Of a stretch of DNA of 64,000 nucleotides, positions 53,772 through 62,959 are shown in pieces. The notes beneath the pieces were generated by a model, which did no database searches, was not told the DNA's origin, and was given only the letters and a program-made list of their open reading frames with translations. The translations under genes and the position numbers were made by a program. This DNA comes from GCA-003244245 sp050699875 (GTDB lineage: Bacteria; Actinomycetota; Actinomycetes; Mycobacteriales; Pseudonocardiaceae). Within the stretch, counting starts at the first letter, position 1, and each line of letters starts with the position of its first letter. The stretch is from NCBI GenBank assembly GCA_050699875.1, contig JBOHFX010000132.1:1-64000 (forward strand), read 5' to 3'.

Positions 53772-55364
53772 TCACCTACCGTGCTGATGGCGTAAGAACT
53801 CATAACAGGTTGGCAGGGTGTCCAGGAGGTCCCGCTGTCGGCGCTTCACGTCAGCGAACACCGCTTCAGCTCGCTTGCGCGAGGCAGGCATGTGGTGCAG
53901 GCGCGGGCTGGGCGCCCTGGGCATCACGCCCAGTCCGGCTAAGATGCAGTAGTAGTTGCTGTTGTTCCAGAAGTTTCGGAACTCCTCCTCGAAGTTTCTG
54001 TAGTAGCTGCGCGCGTCGTCCGTCACCGGACCGTTGATCGCCATTCCCGCGCGGTACATGTCGACCTTCTCCTGCATGCTGTTGCCCAACTTCAGCTCCT
54101 TATTGGCCTTCCAGAATGGCGTGTCATTCCGTGGCGAGAAGTAGAAGTGTGCTTGGATGAAGTCGCGGGTGTCGTCAAACATCGTTTCGATCTCGCCGTT
54201 GAACCGGTCGGTCAGGACACTGTCGAAGCCCTTGTCAGGGAAGTGCTTCACCAACTGGTAGAGCGCCGCATAGATGAAGTAGATACCCGTCGACTCGAGG
54301 GGCTCTACGAAGCAAGATGACGTACCGATGCTGACGCAATTCTTGACCCACGCTCGCCGGTTCCGCCCTACCCGGAAACGAAGCGTGTTCAGCGGCATTG
54401 TATCCGGATTCAGGTCCCACAGCCGGCAGAAGTCCTGTATTGCCTTTTCCTCGCTGGCGAATCGGCTGGAGTACACGTAGCCAGTACCAAAGCGGCCGAG
54501 CATCGGAATCTTCCACGTCCAGCCCGCCTTCATCGCAATAGCCGAGGTGAACGGTTCGACGCCTAGCGTCTCATCGTTATGTGGTACGGCTGCCGCAATG
54601 GCGCTGTCGCAGAGCAAGTGGTCGCTCATGTCGAGGAACGGCTCAGCCATAGCCTCGTTAATGAGCAGTCCGCGGAAGCCAGAGCAGTCGATGAACAGAT
54701 CAGCCTCCAGGGTGTGCCCGGACCGGGTGGACAGACTCTCGATGGAGCCGTCGGGCCGGTGCCTGACGTGTTCCATTCTGTCCTCAATGTGCCGAACTCC
54801 CAGCGTGCCAGTCGAGAACCGTCGTAAGAAGTCGGCCACCAGGTGGGCATCGAAGTGCCACGCGTAGTTCGTTGCTCGCGAGCCATCCATCCAGCGAGGA
54901 GACCTCTTCTCGTCAAGGATGAGTGGCTCGTGGTAGCAGGCATAGTCGAATGGCTCGTCAGTCTGCTCCGCCCAGGTGCGGTAGACCCAGTAATGTGAGA
55001 GCGGAAGTTGCTCGAAGTAAGGCAGAAGTCCGAAAATATGGTAAAAGTGGTCGGTTCGCTCACCGAATTTCCGCAGCTGCGAGATTCCCTCGCCGCCAGT
55101 CCTCCAATTGACGAACTTGATGGCCATCTTGTAGCTCGCATTGCAAGCGGGCATCCATTCGCCTTCGTCGATTTCTAGGAAATCGAAAAAGGCTGTCTGC
55201 AGGTTGGGAATCGTCGCCTCACCCACGCCAAGCGTGGGAATCTCCGGCGCGGCCAAAACGGTTATATCGACCGTTTCGTTTAGCGCCTTGCCGAGATAGG
55301 AAGCCGCCATCCAGCCGGCGGTTCCACCGCCCAGGATGACAATTTTCTTAATAGCGTTGCACAT
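53772..55364 (-). CDS. Flavin-dependent tryptophan 7-halogenase, RebH-like
   Basis: The 530-aa product has exactly the length of RebH and follows it closely: GGGTAGWMAASYLGKALN, GVGEATIPNLQTAFFDFL, Lys79 in NASYKMAIKF, WTWKIP, Glu357 in EPLESTGIYF and NNSNYYCILAGLG. It chlorinates L-tryptophan, predicted at C7, using FADH2 from the flavin reductase. The ATG at 55364 has AAAGG upstream. It ends convergent to the RebG-like gene and is downstream of the antiporter, as in the rebeccamycin order R-F-U-H. Confidence 0.93.
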   Translation of the reverse strand: MCNAIKKIVILGGGTAGWMAASYLGKALNETVDITVLAAPEIPTLGVGEATIPNLQTAFFDFLEIDEGEWMPACNASYKMAIKFVNWRTGGEGISQLRKFGERTDHFYHIFGLLPYFEQLPLSHYWVYRTWAEQTDEPFDYACYHEPLILDEKRSPRWMDGSRATNYAWHFDAHLVADFLRRFSTGTLGVRHIEDRMEHVRHRPDGSIESLSTRSGHTLEADLFIDCSGFRGLLINEAMAEPFLDMSDHLLCDSAIAAAVPHNDETLGVEPFTSAIAMKAGWTWKIPMLGRFGTGYVYSSRFASEEKAIQDFCRLWDLNPDTMPLNTLRFRVGRNRRAWVKNCVSIGTSSCFVEPLESTGIYFIYAALYQLVKHFPDKGFDSVLTDRFNGEIETMFDDTRDFIQAHFYFSPRNDTPFWKANKELKLGNSMQEKVDMYRAGMAINGPVTDDARSYYRNFEEEFRNFWNNSNYYCILAGLGVMPRAPSPRLHHMPASRKRAEAVFADVKRRQRDLLDTLPTCYEFLRHQHGR

Positions 55365-55440
55365 GACACACCTTTCACCTTAATGATTTCGCCATCTCGG
55401 CACATCAACTATGGGTTTATCGCTGCCTTGGAGAAAGGTC

Positions 55441-55461
55441 CGCGAGAGTAATCTGCTCGCG
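55441..55461 (-). terminator. Small hairpin between antiporter and RebH-like halogenase genes
   Basis: CGCGAG at 55441–55446 pairs with CTCGCG at 55456–55461 around a 9-base loop. It lies in the 149-base gap after the antiporter stop. No U-tract is present, so the role is tentative. Confidence 0.25.
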
Positions 55462-55513
55462 CGTGCGGGAGGCTCAGCAACCCGGCCGCTCCCTGCGCTA
55501 CGGGACCGCGTAT

Positions 55514-56785
55514 TCATGCGGTCTCAGCGATATTTTTGGCGTGTGAGTGGAGCCAAGCCTGGAGCGCTGGGCCAGTCAGCACGGTTGTGATAAGTGCGGT
55601 GAGTACAAGGATGGTGAACCCTAACTGATTGATCAGCTGATATTGCAGCCCGATGCTGACCACAACGAGCTCGGTGACGCCGCGGCAGTTCATCAGCGCG
55701 CCCAGCGGGAAGAGCGCGTGCCGCTCCAGGCCGGCCAGCCGAGCGCCGAAGATCGTGCCCGCAAACTTGGATACGATCGCGACCAAAAGGACCAACACGA
55801 ACACCAACCAATTTTCCCAATCACCTCCGATGAGCGTCACCGACGTGCTGAGTCCGACTTTGGCAAAAAACAGTGGAAGCAGGATCATCACGGTAAAGCC
55901 ATGGAGCTGCGCACTGATCCGCACTATCGACCCCAAATCTCGTGGCGTGATCATGCCGAAGAGAAGTGCCCCGATCACTGGGTGCAAACCAATCGTGTGG
56001 GTCGCCGACGCGAAACCCACCGCACCGACAATCAGAAGCGGGCACATAAGCTCTGGTCCTCCGCGCAGCCGTGCGACGTAACGCATGAGTACCGCCAGCA
56101 ACGGGCGGACGCAGGCGAGAACGAACGCCACGAAGACCGGGATCGTCAGCATGCCTGTTAACCCGTCCCCACCGCTCCCGATCCCAGCGACCGTGAAGAT
56201 CAGGGTCAGCGTGGCCCAGGCCACCAAGTCTCCGATCGCCGCGCACGTCAACGCGAGCGCAGCAAGCCGAGTGCCCGACAGGCCGAAGTCTTCGAGGATG
56301 CGCGCCAACACGGGTAAGGCAGTGATCGATAGGGCCAGACCCAGGAACAGTGTGTACGTCACCGGCGACGTGGCAGAGTCGACTAGGCGCTGCCGTAGTA
56401 CGGGTGCGAGTGCAAGTCCTGCGAGGAAGGGCAGGAGCGTGGCACCGGCGACCACGAATCCGACCGTCCTGATGTGACCGCGAAGCTTGTCGACCCGAAG
56501 CTCCGCCCCCAGCTGCAACATGAACAGCACCAGGCCGAGCTGGGCGACCAGATCGATGGCACTTAGAACTTCGGGGGTGAATAGCGTCGCCTGCCCCGAT
56601 GGCCAGACCGCACCAAGCGCCGACGGGCCGATTAGCAGGCCGCCGGCGATCTCGCCCACGACCCGCGGCTGACGAAAGCGCGCTATCGCTGCGCCCAGCA
56701 GATGGCTACACAACACGATGATGCTGATTGCGAGGAGGAACCTGGCGAGGGTGTCGAGGCCGCCCTGCCCCAGGCCGCTATGCAT
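55514..56785 (-). CDS. Na+/H+ antiporter-like membrane protein, RebU-like
   Basis: The 423-aa protein is a CPA2-type antiporter with about 12 membrane helices: AIARFRQPRVVGEIAGGLLI, LGLALSITALPVLARILEDFGL, and FGMITPRDLGSIVRISAQL. RebU and its kin sit in indolocarbazole clusters and probably export product or restore ion balance; this is not proven here. Its ATG overlaps the flavin reductase stop by 8 bases. It is the only obvious transporter in the cluster. Confidence 0.88.
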   Translation of the reverse strand: MHSGLGQGGLDTLARFLLAISIIVLCSHLLGAAIARFRQPRVVGEIAGGLLIGPSALGAVWPSGQATLFTPEVLSAIDLVAQLGLVLFMLQLGAELRVDKLRGHIRTVGFVVAGATLLPFLAGLALAPVLRQRLVDSATSPVTYTLFLGLALSITALPVLARILEDFGLSGTRLAALALTCAAIGDLVAWATLTLIFTVAGIGSGGDGLTGMLTIPVFVAFVLACVRPLLAVLMRYVARLRGGPELMCPLLIVGAVGFASATHTIGLHPVIGALLFGMITPRDLGSIVRISAQLHGFTVMILLPLFFAKVGLSTSVTLIGGDWENWLVFVLVLLVAIVSKFAGTIFGARLAGLERHALFPLGALMNCRGVTELVVVSIGLQYQLINQLGFTILVLTALITTVLTGPALQAWLHSHAKNIAETA

Positions 56786-57350
56786 CAGTGCGTTTCTGAA
56801 CGTCGCCGGCTACCCAAGTGGCAAAGCCACGCAACCCGTACAGCAGCGGCACGTCAACAGCGTATTCAACCTCACAAACCTCACCGAGCACCATCTCGTG
56901 GTCGCAGACGATCCTTGTTTCCTGCACGACGCAGCCTGCGAGGGCGAAGGCATCCTCGGTCAACCACGGCTGCCGTACCCGAGTAGACAGACGCCAGCGC
57001 ACCTGTCTGAAGCGGTCGGGCGCTGGACGCGAGAAAATCTCCGCTGTTTTCCGGGCGCGGGAATGTAGGAGATTCACAGCAAAGTGTCGGACGGCGCGTA
57101 TAGCTCCCAGCGTGCCGCTTTCGGTGTTCAGGCAGACCAATAGCGTTGGTGGATCCAGCGTGACGCTGGTCAAGGATGTACAGGTCAGCCCATGCGGACG
57201 GTATTGTCCGTCCAGGGCGGTCACCACCGAGACTCCGGTTGGAAACGAGCTCATAAAGGTCCGATGATCGCCTGGTGTGACCGGCGGTAACCGCAACGGC
57301 ATGTCGGTAATGTTCGATTCCCCCTGCATTCCGAGCATGCGAAAAACCAT
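56778..57350 (-). CDS. Flavin reductase (RebF/HpaC-like), partner of the halogenases
   Basis: The enzyme supplies FADH2 to the two halogenases using NAD(P)H. The 190-aa protein has the FMN/FAD reductase fold: FPTGVSVVTALDG, GLTCTSLTSVTLDPPTLLVCL, FAVNLL and GCVVQETRIVCDHEMVLGEV. Possible alternative starts are the ATGs at 57338 and 57329. It overlaps the antiporter gene and follows the LuxR-like gene by 34 bases. Confidence 0.9.
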   Translation of the reverse strand: MVFRMLGMQGESNITDMPLRLPPVTPGDHRTFMSSFPTGVSVVTALDGQYRPHGLTCTSLTSVTLDPPTLLVCLNTESGTLGAIRAVRHFAVNLLHSRARKTAEIFSRPAPDRFRQVRWRLSTRVRQPWLTEDAFALAGCVVQETRIVCDHEMVLGEVCEVEYAVDVPLLYGLRGFATWVAGDVQKRTDA

Positions 57351-57384
57351 GATGCTTCTCTACCTTTCACGACTGAACGGAGGT

Positions 57385-60249
57385 CTACATGGTGGCATGT
57401 TGCGAAGCGGCCCGACTGCAGTAAGCGAGCTCGACGCGCGAGCGAATCCCAAGCTTGCGGAAGATTTGTCTTAGGTGGAATCCGACAGTGTGGGGAGAGA
57501 GAAACATCCGAGTGGCGACTTGTCGGTTGGTTAGGCCGGTGGCGACGAGTTCAGCCACACACCGTTCGGTGTCGGTCAGGCTGTTCCAACCTGTGTTGGG
57601 TCGCTCGGTATAGGTCCAGTGGCGACGACGGATACCGAGATTTCGTAGGCGGCGGCGGAGCCGTGCCGCATCCCGTGCCGCGCCGGTGGAACGGTACACG
57701 GTCAGTGCGTGGTCCAGTTGGTTGATGGACTCTTCCCTGTCGCTGCCGGCGAGCACGGCGGCAAGGTCTTCGGCAGCCGAGCCGCTCGCCCACAGGTCAC
57801 TGTGGGCGAGAACCGCCTGTTCCAGGAGTCTGGAGTCGCTGTAATAGACACCGCGAGCGTGCACGGCTGCCGCCGCCAGGCTGGAGAGTTCCGGGTTCTC
57901 GACGGCGTGGCGCTCGATGACGGCTGTCACGGCGGCGGCATGGTCACTACGTCCTGTACGCAAAGCGGTACGCACCAGCCACGCCGCGGCGGCCGGCTCC
58001 TCGACAAGTAAGGCGCTGTGAGCCGACGGATCCTGGTAGATCGCGGCCGTGGTGTGCAATGCCTGGGTATAATCACCGTTGGCAGCCGCCAGCTGCGCAC
58101 TCATCCAGAGGTATGCCGACATCTCGGCGCAGCCTTCCGCGCACAGCGCCTCTCGCAGGCAATCGGTGTGCTGGGCCGCCTCAGCAAGGTCGCCACGTCG
58201 AAGAGCAGCGGTGGCCAGGACCCTCCAGCCCAGAGGAACGTATCTCGGGACTCCCGTCTTATCCGCCATCGCAAGCCCGCCCCTCGCGTTGGCCACAGCG
58301 TCGTCGGAGCGGCCGCCGGCTAGTTCCAGCCGCGATCGCAGCAGGCTCTGCTGGCCATTCAGTAGGTGGGCGCCGACGAGAAGCATGTTCTTCTGCACGG
58401 TATCGAGAGCCTCTGCGACTTCAGCGAACTCGCAGAGCTGGATGAGCATGGCGGCCAGCGCCAGCTGGGGATGGTCGTACCATATCGTTGGCCATCCGTC
58501 CTCGGCCCGGATTACAGCCTCGCGTGCCAGGCTGAGCCCAGCGGCCACTCGGCCCTCGTTCGATCGTGCCTTTGCTAACACAAGCAGCGCACTGACGTGC
58601 GTGTTCTTCTGAGGTCCTGTTTGCTCAAGTACCGTCCGCGCGCGCTGACCGGCGGCGTCGTGATCGAATGCAGACAAGCCGAGCAGCTCTATCAACTGGG
58701 CGTGGTCAGCCACCTCGGTGGTTAGACAGGAAGCACCCATAAGCTCCTGAGCGACCGCAACCGCCTCGGTGGCACATCCATGCAGCATAAGGGCCGTTGC
58801 CAGCCACAAACGCAGTGGAATTGTGCAGCCGTCAGTCGGGCCCTTGGCCAGGATATCCCTGGCTAGAGCTATGGCCGAGGGCAACGGGCCCACCCGGATT
58901 AGCGCCTGCACCGCTATGGTGCCCAGCGGGACGCGACGGAGATCGAGGGGTTCCATGATTTCCAGACACCGCATGGACAGCTTCGCCGCCATGTGCGGAG
59001 AGGACTCCAACGTCGCCTCGGCTGCTTTATTAAGGATCTGAATCGCGGCGCTGTCGCCGCGGCGGGCGCCGTGTATCAGATGCATGGCCGCCTGAGCAAC
59101 GGAACCGTGGCGACGCAGCAGCATGTCGGCCGCCTGACGGTGCAGCGCTCCTTGGAGCGGGGCAGGAATGCTCTGCAGAATGCCCTGCCATACCACGTCA
59201 TGCTGGAACGTCATCGCCTCGGCGGTGCAGGCTAGGAACCGGGCAGCCAGCGCCTCGTGCAGCGAAGGGAGGAGGGTGGCAGCAGGCTCCGCGATCATTT
59301 CTGCCACATCGTCCGGGGTGAACGTAGGACCGAGTACCGCAGCGATCTCCAGTAGCCGCCGGGTCTGCGGCTCCAGCGCTTTCAGCTGCCTGACGACCAA
59401 GGCGCGGTAGCGCCGCGGCAGACGCACAGGCACCGAGTGGGGATACGCGTCGAACTCTGGAGCGTCGTCTCTAACCACGCCGGCCGTACCGTCCACGATT
59501 TGGATGCCACCCTCCTCTACCATGCCCTCGACCAGCTCAGTGAGGACATAGGGATTGCCATCCGCCGCCTTCGCAAGCCCTCGCACTTCCGATCCAGGAT
59601 CTGCTCCGAGCAAGTCCCGGGCCACGTAGTCCACCGCGTCATCGGAGAGGGGGCCCAGCCGCATTCGCACCGAGTCCATGGCTTCGTCCAACAGCGAGTA
59701 CAGCCGGCCCACGGCCGGTTCTCCCTCACCGGCGCGTCGAGTCACTAACCAAGTGATCGGCTGACCGGAGAGTTGTTCTGGAAGGAGACGAAGCGCCAGC
59801 AGCGTCGTTGGGTCCGCCCACTGTAAGTCGTCGATTGCTATTAACGTCGGCGTCCGCATCGCTAGCTTCTCGAGCCGCGTCCGCACGCGCTCGATTAGCT
59901 CCAGGTAGAAATCGTTGCCGTCCGCTGCAGGGCCCTTCGTGAGAGGCTCGATCGACAGCTGTCCGAGGGCCGCCAGGAGCGGCGCCAACGGCATCAGCTG
60001 CAGTATCTGGTCAGCCTTTCCGTACATCGATTTCACGTGATGCCGCATCGCGGTCCTCATCAACTCCGCAAGCAGGCGACTTTTGCCGATTCCGACCGGA
60101 CCCTCGAGTAGGACAATTCCACCACTACCCGATTTAAGTAGGCCAGTAAGGTGCTCCAGCTCCTTGTCTCGGCCACGCATTGGACGCGCGACCTCACCGG
60201 GCACGTATCGATCTCCATTCTCACGTTTCACGTACTCATGAAGCGACAT
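57385..60249 (-). CDS. Large ATP-binding LuxR-family (LAL) activator, RebR-like
   Basis: The 954-aa regulator has an N-terminal AAA ATPase with Walker A GPVGIGKS (50–57) and Walker B-like LIAIDDLQWADPT. A long TPR-like helical middle follows, then the LuxR DNA-binding domain at the C terminus (RCVAELVATGLTNRQVATRM, LSPHTVGFHLRQIFRKLGI). The ATG at 60249 has AGGA upstream; the TTG at 60267 lacks one. It is the likely pathway activator, first in the R-F-U-H unit, like rebR. Confidence 0.92.
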   Translation of the reverse strand: MSLHEYVKRENGDRYVPGEVARPMRGRDKELEHLTGLLKSGSGGIVLLEGPVGIGKSRLLAELMRTAMRHHVKSMYGKADQILQLMPLAPLLAALGQLSIEPLTKGPAADGNDFYLELIERVRTRLEKLAMRTPTLIAIDDLQWADPTTLLALRLLPEQLSGQPITWLVTRRAGEGEPAVGRLYSLLDEAMDSVRMRLGPLSDDAVDYVARDLLGADPGSEVRGLAKAADGNPYVLTELVEGMVEEGGIQIVDGTAGVVRDDAPEFDAYPHSVPVRLPRRYRALVVRQLKALEPQTRRLLEIAAVLGPTFTPDDVAEMIAEPAATLLPSLHEALAARFLACTAEAMTFQHDVVWQGILQSIPAPLQGALHRQAADMLLRRHGSVAQAAMHLIHGARRGDSAAIQILNKAAEATLESSPHMAAKLSMRCLEIMEPLDLRRVPLGTIAVQALIRVGPLPSAIALARDILAKGPTDGCTIPLRLWLATALMLHGCATEAVAVAQELMGASCLTTEVADHAQLIELLGLSAFDHDAAGQRARTVLEQTGPQKNTHVSALLVLAKARSNEGRVAAGLSLAREAVIRAEDGWPTIWYDHPQLALAAMLIQLCEFAEVAEALDTVQKNMLLVGAHLLNGQQSLLRSRLELAGGRSDDAVANARGGLAMADKTGVPRYVPLGWRVLATAALRRGDLAEAAQHTDCLREALCAEGCAEMSAYLWMSAQLAAANGDYTQALHTTAAIYQDPSAHSALLVEEPAAAAWLVRTALRTGRSDHAAAVTAVIERHAVENPELSSLAAAAVHARGVYYSDSRLLEQAVLAHSDLWASGSAAEDLAAVLAGSDREESINQLDHALTVYRSTGAARDAARLRRRLRNLGIRRRHWTYTERPNTGWNSLTDTERCVAELVATGLTNRQVATRMFLSPHTVGFHLRQIFRKLGIRSRVELAYCSRAASQHATM

Positions 60250-60541
60250 TTTAATCCTGTTAGTCAAAGGAGGATGCGTTAAGAGAAGTTTAACGACGTA
60301 GACCGCTGCGCCCGCGCTCCGTCCGTATCAATGCTGGCCCCCTAGTCCTCTGAGTCAGACAGCTAGATTCCTCTACCATAGCTTCGTGTGACGCCGCTGA
60401 GAACATACGGCTCGCGTTCGTCGCTGCCATCGGATGGACGTCTTGCGGGCGCTCTCGGGCAGATCACTAAGCAAGTTACACAGTGCGACCCAATTGCCGG
60501 ATGGTCTAACTAGCGGTTAACGCCTTCTTCCGTCAACTCAG
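60250..60541. other. Upstream region of the LuxR-like gene, no gene seen
   Basis: About 290 bases without coding support, visibly lower in GC than the cluster genes. It must hold the promoter of the LAL activator gene. No repeat or strong promoter pair was identified. Confidence 0.4.
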
Positions 60542-61306
60542 CTACACCCTTCAGCCTCGGTGAACTTTAGCGACGGATCCTTTCGCAAGCTCTCCAGCAT
60601 GGACGGAAGATCGCGGTTGGAGCTAGCCGCTACCAACCGGTTTGGCTGCGCTCAGCGCTGACGCGGCGGCTGCCTTAGTTGCGCTAGCTAGCTGCCGCCG
60701 GGTTGCCGACCGCGCGACAGCACGCTGCCTGGACGGTTCGCGGCGGCGCATGCGCTGCCAACATCATGTGCGATTCCCAACGAGACTCCCAGCGGCGCGA
60801 TGCTAATGGTTCGCGGTGCGACTGTAAGCTACTCGGCTATGAGCTGAGATGTGCGGTACGCACTCGGTCGCCTCGACCAATCCGCGACTCTGTCACTGCA
60901 ATCCGCTCCGTCGTTCGACTGCGAGGCTTCCGCAGTCGAACACTGGTGGATTGTTCGCACAGGCCGGTCAGATCAGGCAGTCCGCTCGCAGCGACGGCGT
61001 GATCTACCAGTTCGGTATGAGAGGTAAATAATCCGGCGATCCTGCCGCCGCTTCGCGATCGACTAGGGACAGTGGTAGACCGTACGCGATGTTCTGCTCG
61101 ACCGCTACAACGAATGCGGTGTCCTCGCCGCTGTCGTAGAACTGGGCGATGATGGTCTTTCCTTGGTCTAGGCAGCTCGGACCCACGGTATTCCGTGTGC
61201 ACATCTCTTCCACTACGACGAATATCAGAACGCCAGAATCTTGCTTATTCAGGTACGAAACGAATTTATTGCATGATCGTAGGGGAGCATCGCGGTTGCG
61301 TCGCAA
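60542..61306 (-). pseudogene. Decayed second StrR/ParB-like regulator
   Basis: Fragments in different frames align with the intact neighbour at 61477. KTIIAQFYDSGEDTAFVVAV and NIAYGLPLSLVDREAA match its ParB-like core. GRIAGLFTSHTELVDHAVAA in another frame matches its helix-turn-helix region. NRDLPSMLESLRKDPSLKF, near 60560–60620, matches its C-terminal part. Frameshifts near 61015 and further losses prevent a full protein. Confidence 0.7.
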
Positions 61307-61476
61307 CCATTCCTAACCCTTGGTCCGCTCCCAGCTAGGTATTACTTTGCCCTCGACGGTTAAGGTCCCAGCTGCATCGTCACGGTTTCACGAGACACCT
61401 ATTATGCTCTATAGAGAGTGTCGCACCACTACTCGCAGATGCGGCTTTCAGGTTGTCTACGTGGTGACGAAGACCG

Positions 61477-62514
61477 CTAGTGTAAACGTTTTTCCAGCTG
61501 TGCCGCGACCCCGGTCCAAACCCGCGCGTACCGACGTGCCAACTTTGCTACTGAACCCGCGCAGTGGTCGGGAACCATGTCGACAATCTTGTTGCCACCT
61601 GCCATCCCCACGTGGTACCTGTCCAACCACCGAAGCAGGAACCGGCCCGCGTCGCTGAACCGAAGCGAAGGATCTCGCTTCAGGCTAGCTAGAACGGTAG
61701 CGACGTCGCCACCACCTGCGGGTCCCGGAACGCCAGGAGTTACTTGGGCAGGGCAGACGTCCGGCGGACGTAGTGTCGCCGGTGATTTCCGCACCTTCTG
61801 CGGCTCCAGTCGCGGATCTTCACCGGCACAGAGGCGTTGCCGCACGTCGTGCACCGTGGATGGTGACACCCCAGCTTCTTTCGCGATCGTGCGGTTTGAA
61901 GCGGTCGGCTTCTCGGCCAGCAGCTCGCCTGCCTTCAGCCTGCCCGCGGCAGTGTTAATGGGCCGCACTCGTCCGTCCTTGCCGACTCTCGTGGTCGACT
62001 GGGCATTTTGCACAGTTGAGCGCTGACGCAGCGTACGGACAGTCCCGGCCGAGATACCGGTGGCGGTGGCGATCATTCGGTTCGACCACTGCGGGTGTGA
62101 CCCGATGATCCGGACCGCCGCCGTGGTCCTGTCGGCACGGCTCAGCGGCAGCCCGTGTGTGATGTTCATCCGTACTGCGAGCACGAATGCGTCATCGTCC
62201 GTTCCGTTGTAAATTCGTGCTTCAATTTTCTCTTCGCCACGCGCGATCGCAGCGCGAATCCTATGTATCCCGTCGATGACTCGCATCGACTGACCGTGTA
62301 CGACGATCGGTGGTAACTTCTCCTCCGACTCGGCGAGCACCCGAACGTGCTCGCCGTTCTCGCCGAGTTGTCGCGGAGAATCGTCAAGCAGCAGAGAACT
62401 GATCGACAGGACAATGGTAGGGAGTCCATGCAGCTGGATGGACTCCCAGCGAGCCGGCTCGGAGTCCTCCTTTTCACTCGGCATGAATTGAGTCGCCGCA
62501 GAATCTTCAGACAT
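61477..62514 (-). CDS. StrR/ParB-like pathway regulator
   Basis: The 345-aa protein has a ParB/sulfiredoxin-like N-terminal domain (VHGQSMRVIDGIHRIRAAIA, ARIYNGTDDDAFVLAVRMNI), then two helix-turn-helix segments: residues 145–164 (NRMIATATGISAGTVRTLRQ) and 207–227 (NRTIAKEAGVSPSTVHDVRQ). StrR-type activators of this sort control many actinobacterial antibiotic clusters. It is downstream of nothing recognisable and next to its own decayed copy. It is probably the second regulator of the bisindole cluster. Confidence 0.82.
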   Translation of the reverse strand: MSEDSAATQFMPSEKEDSEPARWESIQLHGLPTIVLSISSLLLDDSPRQLGENGEHVRVLAESEEKLPPIVVHGQSMRVIDGIHRIRAAIARGEEKIEARIYNGTDDDAFVLAVRMNITHGLPLSRADRTTAAVRIIGSHPQWSNRMIATATGISAGTVRTLRQRSTVQNAQSTTRVGKDGRVRPINTAAGRLKAGELLAEKPTASNRTIAKEAGVSPSTVHDVRQRLCAGEDPRLEPQKVRKSPATLRPPDVCPAQVTPGVPGPAGGGDVATVLASLKRDPSLRFSDAGRFLLRWLDRYHVGMAGGNKIVDMVPDHCAGSVAKLARRYARVWTGVAAQLEKRLH

Positions 62515-62959
62515 TCCCGCCCCTCCACAATATGCTGTATGGCTTTAGGGGTCAGCGTCAATGGATGACCAATGAATCGTTCCGCCAGCCTAGAATCGAC
62601 GGCGGCGGGCGGCTTGATGATCCCCTTACTGGTGTCACCCCTAAATACGCTTCTTTTTTTTCCATGTGTTCGGTTTAGGGCGGCGCCATACAGCCTGTGG
62701 ATCCGCCTGCGCAAGTCGAGAGCACCGTCGTCGAAACCAATGACGCTGCGCACCACCCTGCTAACCTCGGCGGCCCCTTTGAGCAGCGTTGCGGTAGATC
62801 GTGATCGTCCGTCAGCGCAGCCGAGACAGCCAGGCAGTCAAGGAGCGTTTCCTTTTGGCACATCAGGCCCTCCCAACGCCGTGCTGGGAACCCTTGGAGC
62901 GGTAGCACGTTAGTTGCGCCTAGATCGGACGTCACGCACTTGAGGAGCTCTCGGAACAA
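62515..62959 (-). pseudogene. Frameshifted remnant of an unrecognised gene
   Basis: Two frames appear to continue each other. The first holds CQKETLLDCLAVSAALTDDH; after a shift near 62780 the second reads ATLLKGAAEVSRVVRSVIGF and GALDLRRRIHRLYGAALNRT. The second has good amphipathic helices and coding character, but I do not recognise a family. It ends at the StrR-like gene start, so it might have been its upstream partner. Confidence 0.3.

Noticed and set aside
60266..60290. AAAGGAGGATG on the plus strand looking like a ribosome site and start
   Set aside because: The frame stops after two codons.
62166..62756. A long frame running from the remnant into the StrR-like gene region on the same strand
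   Set aside because: From 62514 leftwards it is the shadow of the StrR-like gene in another frame.
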